Notes: a model not told the origin generated them from the sequence alone. A stretch of DNA of 64,000 nt from Chryseobacterium camelliae (GCF_027920545.1 NZ_CP115859.1:1978001-2042000); one strand, 5' to 3'; counted from the stretch's first letter, positions 24,843 to 34,038 are shown. Numbers and translations: made by a program.

Positions 24843-26081
24843 ATGAACGAACAAGACACAGACAACAGATTTGAATTTCTAAAGGGCGATAAAGTACTTT
24901 GGATGGTCATTCTTGTGATCTCCATTTTCTCTATTTTTCCTGTATATTCTGCAAGTTCGAATCTGGAATATATCGTAAATAACGGGACCACGACAGGCCA
25001 CGTTATCAAGCATATGTTCTTTGTAGTCTTAGGTCTGGGAATCATGCGAGTAGTCGGAATGGTGAAATATGAGTATATCGGAAAACTCAGCAGCATTTTG
25101 CTCGGTTTAATGATCGTCTTATTGGTTATCACCATGTTTACCGGACAGACCATTGACGGAGCCAGTGCTTCCCGATGGTTGAAAATTCCCGGAACCCCTA
25201 TTTCCTTCCAGCCGTCTTCGTTTGCCTTTTTAATGTTGATTATTTATCTGTGCAGATATTTAACCAAGAAAATCACCAGGGAAAGGCTTCCTATTGAGAA
25301 TATCATGTATATTTTCGGACCTATCTTACTGGTTTTTGTTCTGGTAGCTAAAGATAACGGTTCTACCGCGTTAATGATTTTAATGGTTTCTGTAGTTGTA
25401 TTGATTATTGGACAATTACACTGGAAATACATTGCCGGATTCATTTCATCATCACTTATTGCAATTGTTCTCTTTTTATTGGTGGCTTTAAATACAAACC
25501 TCATCGGAGGAAACCGTGTTCATACATGGATGAGCCGTATTGAAACCTTTACTTCAAGCAAAGCTAAAGCAGCCGATGTTGATGACGAAAGCATCAAAGC
25601 CAAAAACTATCAGGTAATGATGGCAAAAGCAGCTATCGTTCACGGTGGAGTTACAGGAATGGGACCGGGGAAAAGTGCACTAAAACAAATGCTTCCGCAA
25701 TCTGCTTCCGACTTTATCTTCGCAGTCATTGTAGAAGAATACGGAGTAATTGGTGCTACGTTTTTAATCAGCATGTATTTGATCATGATGATTCGTATCG
25801 TAATGATTGCCAGTAAAATGCCCGCTTTTTTCGGGTCTTTGCTCGTTCTCAGTCTCGGTGTGATGATTTTTATTCAACTTTCCGTAAATATTGCCGTTGC
25901 CGTGAATTTAATCCCGGTAACAGGACAACCGCTTCCTTTAATAAGTTATGGAGGGACTTCAATGCTGGTAACGTATTTGCAATTGGGAATTATTTTAAAT
26001 ATCAGCTCAAGAATTCAGATTTATGATGAAGAAGGAATGGGCAAAAAACAGAGTATTGCTGAAATTAATGATATAGCATAA
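24843..26081 (+). CDS. ftsW: Lipid II glycosyltransferase FtsW
   Basis: 412 residues from ATG 24843; a GTG 48 bases earlier lies within the repeat element and is rejected. Ten or so TM helices and the SEDS-family signatures are present: DNGSTALMI, GGVTGMGPGKSALKQMLPQSASDFIFAVIVEEYG, and SYGGTSML near the C-terminus. FtsW polymerises septal glycan chains from lipid II with FtsI as crosslinking partner. murG follows after two bases. Confidence 0.96.
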   Translation: MNEQDTDNRFEFLKGDKVLWMVILVISIFSIFPVYSASSNLEYIVNNGTTTGHVIKHMFFVVLGLGIMRVVGMVKYEYIGKLSSILLGLMIVLLVITMFTGQTIDGASASRWLKIPGTPISFQPSSFAFLMLIIYLCRYLTKKITRERLPIENIMYIFGPILLVFVLVAKDNGSTALMILMVSVVVLIIGQLHWKYIAGFISSSLIAIVLFLLVALNTNLIGGNRVHTWMSRIETFTSSKAKAADVDDESIKAKNYQVMMAKAAIVHGGVTGMGPGKSALKQMLPQSASDFIFAVIVEEYGVIGATFLISMYLIMMIRIVMIASKMPAFFGSLLVLSLGVMIFIQLSVNIAVAVNLIPVTGQPLPLISYGGTSMLVTYLQLGIILNISSRIQIYDEEGMGKKQSIAEINDIA

Positions 26082-26083
26082 AG

Positions 26084-27226
26084 ATGAGCAAAAAACTAAA
26101 AGTATTATTATCCGGCGGAGGAACAGGAGGTCACATCTTTCCTGCCATTGCTATTGCTGATGAAATCAAGAAAAGATTTCCTGATGCTGAGTTTTTGTTC
26201 ATTGGAGCCAACGGAAAAATGGAAATGGAAAAAGTTCCGCAGGCAGGCTATGCAATTGAAGGAATTGATATCGCAGGAATTGACAGAGGAAATATGCTTT
26301 CCAATTTAGGTTTGCCTTTTAAAATTTTAAAAAGTTTATCTAAATCAAAAAAGATCATTAAAAAATTCGCTCCGGATTTTGCCGTGGGAACAGGAGGTTT
26401 TGCAAGTGGCCCCGCTTTGTATGAAGCAAGCAAGCTCGGAATTCCGATTTTTATTCAGGAACAGAATGCACATGCAGGTGTAACGAATAAAATTTTAAGT
26501 AAAAAAGCAAAAGCCGTATTTACAGCCTATCCCAAAGTGGAAGGTTTCCCGGCTGAAAAAATAAAATTCCTGGGGAATCCGATTCGTGAGAATATTGTTT
26601 CAGGAATGCAGGAAACAGCTCAGGCAAAAGAAAAAATGGGCTTAGCTCAGGATAAACTGACCATTTTATCGGTTGGAGGATCTTTAGGCTCAAGAACATT
26701 AAACAACGGTTGGAAAGACAATTTAGAAAACCTGAAAGAAAAAGGGTACCAATTGATCTGGCAAACCGGAAAACTGGATTATAAAGAGATTGTTGATAGT
26801 TGTCAGTTGTCAGTTGATGGAAATAACCAACAACAATCAACCAACAACCAGATACAAATAAAGGAATTCATCAAAGATATGGAGACAGCGTATTCTGCAG
26901 CTGATGTGATCGTTTCCAGAGCAGGAGCCATTGCCATTTCAGAATTGGCAGTAGCTCAGAAGCCTGTTTTGTTGGTGCCTTTCCCTTTTGCTGCGGAAGA
27001 CCATCAAACCAAAAATGCGATGAATCTGGTTGAAAAAAATGCAGCCAGAATGGTAAAAGACTCTGAAATGCAGGAGAAATTCTGGAATACCCTTTCAGAA
27101 ATCTGCGAAAATGAAAAGATAAGAAAAGAAATGTCTGACAATCTTAAATATTTTGCCAAGCCAAACGCCGCAAAAGAGATTGTAGATGAGATTTTTAATA
27201 AAATAGTAGTAACTAATACCCATTGA
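26084..27226 (+). CDS. murG: GlcNAc transferase MurG with repeat-derived insertion
   Basis: 380 residues. It has the N-terminal GGGTGGHIFPAIAIA loop, QEQNAHAGVTNK, the UDP-GlcNAc region SVGGSLGSRTLN, then VSRAGAIAISELA and PFPFAAEDHQTKNA. It converts lipid I to lipid II at the inner face of the membrane. Residues about 237-256 are unlike any conserved MurG segment. They are Ser/Asn/Gln-rich and are encoded by DNA with a strict 7-base period (see the repeat at 26792). The frame is intact, so the protein is probably functional. Confidence 0.96.
   Translation: MSKKLKVLLSGGGTGGHIFPAIAIADEIKKRFPDAEFLFIGANGKMEMEKVPQAGYAIEGIDIAGIDRGNMLSNLGLPFKILKSLSKSKKIIKKFAPDFAVGTGGFASGPALYEASKLGIPIFIQEQNAHAGVTNKILSKKAKAVFTAYPKVEGFPAEKIKFLGNPIRENIVSGMQETAQAKEKMGLAQDKLTILSVGGSLGSRTLNNGWKDNLENLKEKGYQLIWQTGKLDYKEIVDSCQLSVDGNNQQQSTNNQIQIKEFIKDMETAYSAADVIVSRAGAIAISELAVAQKPVLLVPFPFAAEDHQTKNAMNLVEKNAARMVKDSEMQEKFWNTLSEICENEKIRKEMSDNLKYFAKPNAAKEIVDEIFNKIVVTNTH
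26792..26849. repeat. Heptad palindromic element inside murG
   Basis: The left arm has four consecutive heptads, GTTGATA-GTTGTCA-GTTGTCA-GTTGATG (26792-26819). The right arm has CCAACAA-CAATCAA-CCAACAA (26827-26847). The right arm reverse-complemented matches about 16 of 22 left-arm positions. It is the same architecture as the intergenic elements but translated in frame. Confidence 0.7.
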
Positions 27227-27228
27227 AT

Positions 27229-27705
27229 ATGAAAACAAGATTTTTAATACTCCTGCTGGTCGTTTTTTTTACTAATCTATTGACCGCACAGACTCTTGTG
27301 AAGCCTACAGATTTTAAATTTTCTGATATCGCTTCTTATCTTAAAGGGAAAGGATATACTATTTTGGAAGAAACTCCGGGATATATTGAGCTTAAGACAA
27401 AAAATAATGCCGATATTTTTCTGGATATTGATGCTAAAAAACAAGCTATATACTACTCTACTAATATTCTTACAACTACTACCGCTAGTAGAGATAAGAT
27501 TCAGAGCTATGTAGAAAAAGCTAATAATGATATCCCCATACTTAAAGCAATATATGTAGAAGAAAAAAAGAAAGTCATGTTTGAATATTGTTTTTGGATA
27601 AAATACGGATTTACCTATGAAACTTTTGAACATTCGCTTTCAGAATTCGCTTTGTATGTAGATGACGCCTTAGGATTAGATAAAGAACAGCAGATATTAC
27701 AATAA
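27229..27705 (+). CDS. Exported YbjN-like protein of unknown function
   Basis: 158 residues from ATG 27229, two codons after a TTG that overlaps the murG stop. The N-terminal signal peptide ends near LLTAQ. The mature part has a repeated beta-beta-alpha layout, with NNDIPILKAIYVEEKKKVMFEYCFWI and a following amphipathic helix. This resembles the YbjN/type III chaperone-like fold; the match is by eye only. It sits between murG and murC, which are neighbours in most division clusters, so it is an interloper. It is co-transcribed by spacing: 2 bases after murG and 5 before murC. Confidence 0.7.
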   Translation: MKTRFLILLLVVFFTNLLTAQTLVKPTDFKFSDIASYLKGKGYTILEETPGYIELKTKNNADIFLDIDAKKQAIYYSTNILTTTTASRDKIQSYVEKANNDIPILKAIYVEEKKKVMFEYCFWIKYGFTYETFEHSLSEFALYVDDALGLDKEQQILQ

Positions 27706-27710
27706 TAGAA

Positions 27711-29069
27711 ATGAAAATTTTAGAAACATATCAAACCTTTTATTTTGTTGGAATCGGAGGTATCGGAATGAGTGCTTTGGCTCGTTACCTCCATGCTTCG
27801 GGCAAAAAAGTTTTGGGCTACGACAAAACCAACACCAAACTTACTCAGACGCTAATGAGCGAGGGAATTGATATTGTTTTTGAAGATATCATTGATGAAA
27901 AAATCACTTCTCTTCAAAAGGAAAATACATTGGTAATTTATACTCCTGCAATTAAAAAACTCGGGATTTTAGATTATTTTATTGTTAATGAATTTGAGGT
28001 ATTAAAACGTGCAAAAGTGTTGGGTTTAATTACAGAAAACACAGATTGTATTGCTGTCGCAGGAACGCACGGTAAAACTACAACTTCTACCCTGGTTTCC
28101 CATTTGTGCAAAGAAGCAGATCTACCTTTCTCGTGTTTCTTAGGAGGAATTTCTGAGAATTTTAAATCGAACTTTCTTTATAATGGCTCGCAATATTCTG
28201 TGGTTGAAGCAGATGAATATGACAGAAGTTTCCTGAACCTTTCTCCGGATTGGGCAGTGATCACTTCCACAGACGCAGATCATCTGGATATTTATGGGGA
28301 TAAAAGCCATATTGAAGAAGGATTCAGACAATTTGCAGCTTTAGTTCCGAATGATAAGCAGCTTTTTGTAAGAAAAGGCATTGAAATCGGAAGACCGTCT
28401 TTGACCTATGCAGTAAATGAAGTTGCTGATTATTACTCCGATAATCTTAGAATGGAGAATGACAAAATCTATTTTGATTTTCATACTCCGACAGAAACGA
28501 TCAAGGATTTTATCTGGGAAATTCCGGGCATTCATAATGTTGAAAATGCAACCGTTGCCTTGGCAATTTTGAACAGTTTAGGCGTGGATTTTGAAACCTT
28601 GAAAAAAGCAATTGCCAATTTTAAAGGAATTAAAAGAAGATATACAAAACACCGATACGAAAACGGTAAAATTTATATCGACGATTATGCTCACCATCCT
28701 ACAGAAATCAATGCAGTGATGAGCTCGATCAGAACGTTTTACCCTGAAAAGAAACTGTTGGTGGCTTTCCAGCCTCATCTTTTCAGCAGAACAAGAGATT
28801 TTGCAGACGGATTTGCCGAAAGTTTGAGCCAGTCTGATGAATTGATTTTGCTTGATATTTATCCGGCTAGAGAACTTCAGGAAAATTTTGAAGGCATTAC
28901 TTCAAGCTGGCTATTGGATAAAGTAACATTAGAAAAAAAGGAAGTATCTACTTTAGGTGATGCTTTCAATAAAATAAAAGAAAAAGATTTTGACATCCTT
29001 CTTACAGTAGGCGCAGGTAATATCGATACGCTGTACGATCCTATCTGTGAGTGGTTGGGTAAAAATTAA
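27711..29069 (+). CDS. murC: UDP-MurNAc:L-alanine ligase MurC
   Basis: 452 residues. It has the N-terminal GIGGIGMSALARYL, the ATP loop GTHGKTTTS, EADEYDRSF, TSTDADHLDIYG, the GIKRRYT and DDYAHHPTEI motifs, and FQPHLFSRT near the C-terminus. It attaches L-Ala to UDP-MurNAc as the first amino-acid ligase of the pathway. Confidence 0.97.
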   Translation: MKILETYQTFYFVGIGGIGMSALARYLHASGKKVLGYDKTNTKLTQTLMSEGIDIVFEDIIDEKITSLQKENTLVIYTPAIKKLGILDYFIVNEFEVLKRAKVLGLITENTDCIAVAGTHGKTTTSTLVSHLCKEADLPFSCFLGGISENFKSNFLYNGSQYSVVEADEYDRSFLNLSPDWAVITSTDADHLDIYGDKSHIEEGFRQFAALVPNDKQLFVRKGIEIGRPSLTYAVNEVADYYSDNLRMENDKIYFDFHTPTETIKDFIWEIPGIHNVENATVALAILNSLGVDFETLKKAIANFKGIKRRYTKHRYENGKIYIDDYAHHPTEINAVMSSIRTFYPEKKLLVAFQPHLFSRTRDFADGFAESLSQSDELILLDIYPARELQENFEGITSSWLLDKVTLEKKEVSTLGDAFNKIKEKDFDILLTVGAGNIDTLYDPICEWLGKN

Positions 29070-29083
29070 AAAGAAATAAAAAA

Positions 29084-29118
29084 ACTCGGAACACAAAACA
29101 CGGAACCCGGAGCTCAAT
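29084..29118. repeat. Heptad repeat, murC-ftsQ gap
   Basis: Five in-phase 7-base words: ACTCGGA, ACACAAA, ACACGGA, ACCCGGA, GCTCAAT. The first and last hold CTCGG/AGCTC-like complementarity, but the palindrome is weaker than at the other sites. Confidence 0.5.
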
Positions 29119-29119
29119 T

Positions 29120-30085
29120 ATGAAAAATAAGTACAGAATATTAAAAATTGCCATCACAGTAATCATTCTAGGATTCCTGTTGAGCTTCTCATTGAAGAAA
29201 TTCAGCGGTCAGAAGATTACGGACAATAAAATTTCTGTAAAAATGAACGAAAAAACTCCGGTGTATTTCATTGACGAGAAAGATATCCGTGAGATTGTAA
29301 AAAAAGAAAACCCTTCCGGAAAAGTGGGAGACTTAAACATTCCGGCTTTGGAAAAGAAAATTAATAATCTTCCGGCTGTTGACAGTGCCAATGTTTATTT
29401 AAACTTAAACGGGAAATTAAACTTAGATATTAAGCAGAGGGTTCCGGTTTTCAGACTGAATAAGGACGGAAGAGATTTTTATGTAGATGAAAAAGGTGTT
29501 GAGTTTCCTATTTCAAAGACCTATTCACATCCGTGTATGCTGGTAACGGGAGATGTCCAAAAAGACGAATATCAAAAACTGGCAGAGCTGATTGAAAAGA
29601 TTGATAAAGATGATTTCAGTAAAAAATACTTTATCGGAATTTCAAAAAACTATAAAGGAGATTACAATCTTCTGACCAGTGAAGGAAATTATAAAGTAGA
29701 AATCGGTGATTTAGACAATATCGAATTTAAAGTAAAAGGATTTAAAACCTTTGTAGAAAAATATCTGGTCTATCAGGATCCTCAGAAATACAACAGAATT
29801 TCTGTAAAATATCAGAATCAGATCGTAACCACTTTAAACCCGAATTTTAAAGAAAATGACAGCATTCTGAACGTAGGAAATAAAGAACTGACCAAAGCAT
29901 CCATTGTTCCTGCAGCCAAGAAAATAACGGAAACACAACCTAAGGTGACGGAAGTAAAGAAGCCCTCTCCTTCTAAGCCGAAGGAAAACGTAAAACCAAA
30001 AGCAGTAACCAAGCCCAAGGAAACGAAAAAAACAGAGAAAAAAGCAACGGCAGCAAAACCGAAAGCAAAAGTTAAAATAGAATAA
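29120..30085 (+). CDS. ftsQ: Division protein FtsQ (DivIB-like)
   Basis: 321 residues. A short cytoplasmic N-terminus and one TM helix (about 8-27) precede a POTRA-like stretch and the FtsQ beta domain (SGKVGDLNIPALEKKINNLPAVDSANVYLN, RVPVFRLN, YVDEKGVEFP). The last 60 residues form a Lys/Pro/Thr-rich disordered tail. It recruits FtsL and later division proteins and lies immediately upstream of ftsA, as usual. Confidence 0.9.
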   Translation: MKNKYRILKIAITVIILGFLLSFSLKKFSGQKITDNKISVKMNEKTPVYFIDEKDIREIVKKENPSGKVGDLNIPALEKKINNLPAVDSANVYLNLNGKLNLDIKQRVPVFRLNKDGRDFYVDEKGVEFPISKTYSHPCMLVTGDVQKDEYQKLAELIEKIDKDDFSKKYFIGISKNYKGDYNLLTSEGNYKVEIGDLDNIEFKVKGFKTFVEKYLVYQDPQKYNRISVKYQNQIVTTLNPNFKENDSILNVGNKELTKASIVPAAKKITETQPKVTEVKKPSPSKPKENVKPKAVTKPKETKKTEKKATAAKPKAKVKIE

Positions 30086-30107
30086 AAAATCAAATCGATA
30101 TAAACAA

Positions 30108-31499
30108 ATGGAAAATCAAGAGTATTCAGTAGGTCTGGACATTGGGACAACAAAGATTGTCGCCATTGTCGGAAGGAGGAATGCACACGGGAAAATAGAA
30201 GTTCTCGGTGTAGGGAAGGCTAAGAGTCTTGGTGTTCACAAAGGTATTGTGAATAATATTTCGCAAACCATTAATTCAATCAAAGCTGCTGTGTCAGAAG
30301 CACAGTCCAGCGCAGGAGTCCCTATCCGTAAAGTCACGGTGGGAATTGCAGGAAAACATATCCGTTCTCTGCAGCACTCCGATTATATTATGCGTGAACA
30401 TCCGGATAAATTCATTACAGATGACGACATTGAAGCATTGAAAGACCAGGTCAAGAAACTGGTAATGCTTCCTGGTGAAGAAATTATCCATGTACTTCCT
30501 CAAGAATATAAAGTGGATTCCGAAGGTGAAATTCAGGAACCGGTCGGAATGCACGGGAAACGTTTAGAGGCTAATTTCCATGTTGTAGTCGGGCAAATGG
30601 GAAGCATCCGAAACATTGCAAGATGCGTTCGTGAAGCCGGATTAGAAATGGAAGCCCTTACTTTGGAGCCTTTGGCGTCTTCAGAAGCTGTTCTTACAAA
30701 AGAAGAAAAAGAAGCAGGAGTAGCGATCGTAGATATCGGTGGCGGAACAACGGATATTGCTATTTTTAAAGACAATATCATTCGTCATACCTGCGTGATT
30801 CCTTACGGAGGCGGAATTATTACAGAAGATATTAAAGAAGGCTGTTCAATTATTGAAAAGCATGCCGAGCAATTAAAGGTTAAGTTCGGTTCTGCAGTTC
30901 CTGAGTTGGAAAAAGACAGCACATATGTTACCATTCCGGGTCTTCATGGAAGACCTGATAAAGAAATTTCATTAAAAACTTTAGCGCAGATTATCAATGC
31001 CAGAGTGGAAGAAATTTTAGAAATGGTAAACACAGAGCTAAAAGCTTATGGAGCTTTCGAACAGAAGAAAAAGCTGATTGCAGGAATTGTCCTTACCGGT
31101 GGTGGTTCAAATTTGAAACACCTTCGTCAATTGGCCAACTATACAACAGGTTTCGACAGCAGAATCGGTTTTGCCAATGAATACATCGCGAACGATAAAA
31201 ATCAATATCTTAAAGGACCTGAATTTGCAACTTCTATCGGATTACTGATGGAAAGTTTAAAAATCAGGGATAAAAAGATTATTATTGCTGAAGAAGAGCC
31301 TGTTTTGGAACAAACCCAACCCAAAGCTGATGTGGTAGCAGATTCAACAGAATCTGTTCAACAATCTATTCAACCGATTGAAACCGTTCAGCAACAGGAA
31401 GTGGTAACCGAGCAAAACGAAAGCAAAAGAGCGGCAAAACTTACTTTTGGCCAGTCGCTTATGGAAAAAGTGAAAAAATTCTTCGAAGAAGTAGAATAA
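30108..31499 (+). CDS. ftsA: Division actin homologue FtsA
   Basis: 463 residues. The actin-type ATPase motifs GLDIGTTKIVAIVG, VDIGGGTTDIAIF and GIVLTGGGSNLK are clear, as is the SHS2 insert around residues 80-160. A Gln/Glu-rich linker (about 400-445) leads to a C-terminal amphipathic helix (SLMEKVKKFFEEV) that anchors FtsA and thereby FtsZ to the membrane. Confidence 0.96.
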   Translation: MENQEYSVGLDIGTTKIVAIVGRRNAHGKIEVLGVGKAKSLGVHKGIVNNISQTINSIKAAVSEAQSSAGVPIRKVTVGIAGKHIRSLQHSDYIMREHPDKFITDDDIEALKDQVKKLVMLPGEEIIHVLPQEYKVDSEGEIQEPVGMHGKRLEANFHVVVGQMGSIRNIARCVREAGLEMEALTLEPLASSEAVLTKEEKEAGVAIVDIGGGTTDIAIFKDNIIRHTCVIPYGGGIITEDIKEGCSIIEKHAEQLKVKFGSAVPELEKDSTYVTIPGLHGRPDKEISLKTLAQIINARVEEILEMVNTELKAYGAFEQKKKLIAGIVLTGGGSNLKHLRQLANYTTGFDSRIGFANEYIANDKNQYLKGPEFATSIGLLMESLKIRDKKIIIAEEEPVLEQTQPKADVVADSTESVQQSIQPIETVQQQEVVTEQNESKRAAKLTFGQSLMEKVKKFFEEVE

Positions 31500-31507
31500 A
31501 AATATAA

Positions 31508-31570
31508 ATGATAGGTGATAAAGGGTAAAGGATTTATCCATAATTATCACTCATCAATTATCAACTATTA
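31508..31570. repeat. Heptad palindromic element, ftsA-ftsZ gap
   Basis: The left arm is ATGATAG-GTGATAA-AGGGTAA (31508-31528). The right arm is ATTATCA-CTCATCA-ATTATCA-ACTATTA (31543-31570), all in 7-base phase. The inner parts are reverse complements at about 10 of 12 positions. The right arm ends 11 bases before the ftsZ start codon. Confidence 0.7.
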
Positions 31571-31581
31571 AAAGAACAGTT

Positions 31582-33492
31582 ATGGAAAATATAGGTACAC
31601 AAGGATTTTCATTTGATTTACCAAAAGGAAATTCATCGATCATCAAAGTAATCGGTGTAGGTGGCGGCGGAAACAACGCACTGAAACACATGTACGAGAA
31701 AGGAATTCACGGAGTAGATTTCGTGATATGCAATACAGATGCTCAGACATTAGACAATAACCCGGTTGCCAACAAAGTACAGTTGGGAACAACAATCACT
31801 GAAGGTCTTGGAGCGGGTGCAGATCCGGAGGTAGGTGAAAAATCTGCTATCGAAAGTATCGAAGACATCAAAGCGGCCATGGGACAAAATACCAAAATGG
31901 TATTCATCACTGCCGGAATGGGTGGTGGAACAGGAACCGGAGCAGCTCCCGTTATTGCTAAAGTAGCAAAAGACATGGGGATTCTTACCGTAGGAATCGT
32001 TACCGTTCCGTTCAGCTTTGAAGGGAAAAGAAGATTGGAACAGGCAGAAAACGGTCTTGATAAACTAAGAAATAATGTTGATTCTTTAATTGTTATCAAC
32101 AACGATAAACTAAGACAACAATTCGGAAACCTGGGATTCAAGCAGGGGTTCTCAAAAGCCGATGAAGTTTTAACGAACGCTGCAAAAGGAATGGCGGAAG
32201 TTATTACCGGTTACTTCGATGTAAACATTGACTTTAGAGATGCTAAATCTGTGCTTCAGAATTCAGGGACAGCTTTGATGTCTACAGGAATTGCTTCCGG
32301 TGAAAATAAAGCAGAAGAAGCCGTAAGAAAAGCTCTTGATTCTCCGTTATTGAACGATAACAAAATCACAGGTGCTAAAAACGTACTATTGCTGATCAGA
32401 AGTGGTGTTGAAGAGGTTACCATGGACGAGATCGGGATCATCATGGATCATATCCAAAAAGAGGCGGGAAATACTGCAGATATCATTTTTGGAGTTGGAG
32501 CAGACGAAGAATTAGGAGACTCTGTAAGCGTTCTTGTTATTGCTACAGGCTTCTCCAATGAAAATAAAAAATTCTCAGGACCGACTGAGAAGATCAAAAT
32601 CAGTTTAAATGATACTTTTGATACTCCAAAAGCTTCTCCATTCAAAACAAGAGAAGAAAGAGGAGAATCTGTAGCAGAAGAAGCTCATGACTTTGGAGGC
32701 AAAAATCTTTTCAGACTGGATGATGACAACGATACTCCACAGTTCGGTGCTCCGGCAACTGAAAAAAAAATGATTGTTGACAATGAAGAAGTAAAAACTG
32801 AAATAAAATTCTTTGATAAAGAGGAAGATACATTGGATAACCCTGCTCAGGAATGGAGAAATGAAGAAGAACAAGAAGAATCTTTCAATTTATTTTCTCT
32901 GGATGAAGAAGCAGAAGATCCGAATGATCTTGAAATAGAGTCTTTCAAGTTTGATTTTGATAACAAAAAAGAAGAGCCTCAAACGAATACTTTCAGTAAC
33001 TCCTATTCAGAGGAGAAACCGGTAGAGTTTAATTTCTTTGTTAACGAAACTATTAACGAGCCTAAAGCTGATTTCGGACAACCCAAAACAGACTTTACAA
33101 CGCCTACGAACACTATAGTTCAGGAGCCTGCTCAAAAAATTGAAACCTTCTTCCAGGTCAAAGAAGAACCAAAAACAGAAAACCGAGCTGCTTTTGAAAA
33201 TAAAGCAGAAGTTGAGATTTCAAAACCGGAAGAAGAGGAGTTCACTTTTGTGAATAAAACAATTGATCAGGACAGGGTAATTGAAAGAAGAAACAAACTA
33301 AAAGAATTTAATTCCCGTTATCAAAGTTTTGATAGCTCAAGTGAATTTGAATCCGTTCCAGCATTTAAAAGAAAGAACATTTCTATTGACGGGACAAATG
33401 CTTCAGATCAGAGTATCAATACTTATCTTTCTGATAATAACGGAAATATGCAGATCAGAGAAAACAGATTTTTAAATAAAGATGTTGACTAA
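31582..33492 (+). CDS. ftsZ: Division tubulin homologue FtsZ with long tail
   Basis: 636 residues. The GTPase domain holds GVGGGGNNAL, the tubulin signature GGGTGTGAAPV, and NNDKLRQQFG with FSKADEVLTNAAKG. It forms the Z ring. After about residue 330 comes a 300-residue acidic linker rich in Glu, Asp, Asn and Phe, far longer than the 50-100 residues usual in proteobacteria. The C-terminal peptide is NRFLNKDVD, not the IPAFLRR-type tail. Long linkers and such endings are what I recall for Flavobacteriia. Confidence 0.97.
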   Translation: MENIGTQGFSFDLPKGNSSIIKVIGVGGGGNNALKHMYEKGIHGVDFVICNTDAQTLDNNPVANKVQLGTTITEGLGAGADPEVGEKSAIESIEDIKAAMGQNTKMVFITAGMGGGTGTGAAPVIAKVAKDMGILTVGIVTVPFSFEGKRRLEQAENGLDKLRNNVDSLIVINNDKLRQQFGNLGFKQGFSKADEVLTNAAKGMAEVITGYFDVNIDFRDAKSVLQNSGTALMSTGIASGENKAEEAVRKALDSPLLNDNKITGAKNVLLLIRSGVEEVTMDEIGIIMDHIQKEAGNTADIIFGVGADEELGDSVSVLVIATGFSNENKKFSGPTEKIKISLNDTFDTPKASPFKTREERGESVAEEAHDFGGKNLFRLDDDNDTPQFGAPATEKKMIVDNEEVKTEIKFFDKEEDTLDNPAQEWRNEEEQEESFNLFSLDEEAEDPNDLEIESFKFDFDNKKEEPQTNTFSNSYSEEKPVEFNFFVNETINEPKADFGQPKTDFTTPTNTIVQEPAQKIETFFQVKEEPKTENRAAFENKAEVEISKPEEEEFTFVNKTIDQDRVIERRNKLKEFNSRYQSFDSSSEFESVPAFKRKNISIDGTNASDQSINTYLSDNNGNMQIRENRFLNKDVD

Positions 33493-33500
33493 AATAATAT

Positions 33501-33585
33501 AACAGGGTAACAATTTCAATCGTCATGCTGAGCGTAGTCGAAGCATCTCATTGGTAAACCGTTGCATTGGTACATTGTTAAATTT
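33501..33585. repeat. Heptad palindromic element with nested TCATGCTGAGCG repeat
   Basis: Outer words TAACAAT (33508-33514) and ATTGTTA (33574-33580) are reverse complements. The right side keeps a 7-base phase: TTGGTAA, ACCGTTG, CATTGGT, ACATTGT, TAAATTT. Between the arms lies CGTCATGCTGAGCG followed by TAGTCGAAGCATCTC (33521-33549), which I recall as a widely dispersed bacterial repeat; its ATGCT/AGCAT ends can pair. Confidence 0.5.
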
Positions 33586-33591
33586 GAAAAA

Positions 33592-34038
33592 ATGAGTTTA
33601 GAAAATATTATTAGCGAAGCTATAAAAACAGCAATGAGGGCTAAAGACAAAGTGGCTTTGGATTCTCTTCGCGCCGTGAAATCTCAGATATTATTGCTAA
33701 AAACTGAAGCTGTAGGAGCAGAAGTTTCGGCAGAACAGGAAATTGCTATTCTTCAGAGAATGGTAAAACAACGTAAGGATTCTTATGATCAATTTACTGC
33801 ACAGGGAAGAAATGACCTGGCTGAAGTAGAAGAGGCTCAGATGAAAATAATTGAGCAGTTTTTACCAAAACAGCTTTCTGCAGAAGAACTTGAAGCGGAA
33901 ATGAAAAACATTATCGCTGAAACTGGCGCTGAATCTATGAAAGATTTAGGAAAGGTAATGGGAGTAGCCTCAAAAACATTAGCCGGGAAATCGGACGGAA
34001 AAAGCATTTCCGAGATGGCTAAAAAGCTGCTTTCTTAG
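33592..34038 (+). CDS. YqeY / GatB-like domain protein
   Basis: 148 residues from ATG 33592 (an upstream reading to 33562 lies within the repeat). The two helical motifs DALRAVKSQIL-type and ILQRMVKQRKDSYDQF, then EEAQMKIIEQFLPKQLS and KDLGKVMGVASKTLAGKSDGK, define the YqeY family. It resembles the C-terminal tRNA-binding domain of GatB, but the exact role is unknown. It closes the division cluster, about 117 bases before a strong terminator. Confidence 0.93.
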   Translation: MSLENIISEAIKTAMRAKDKVALDSLRAVKSQILLLKTEAVGAEVSAEQEIAILQRMVKQRKDSYDQFTAQGRNDLAEVEEAQMKIIEQFLPKQLSAEELEAEMKNIIAETGAESMKDLGKVMGVASKTLAGKSDGKSISEMAKKLLS

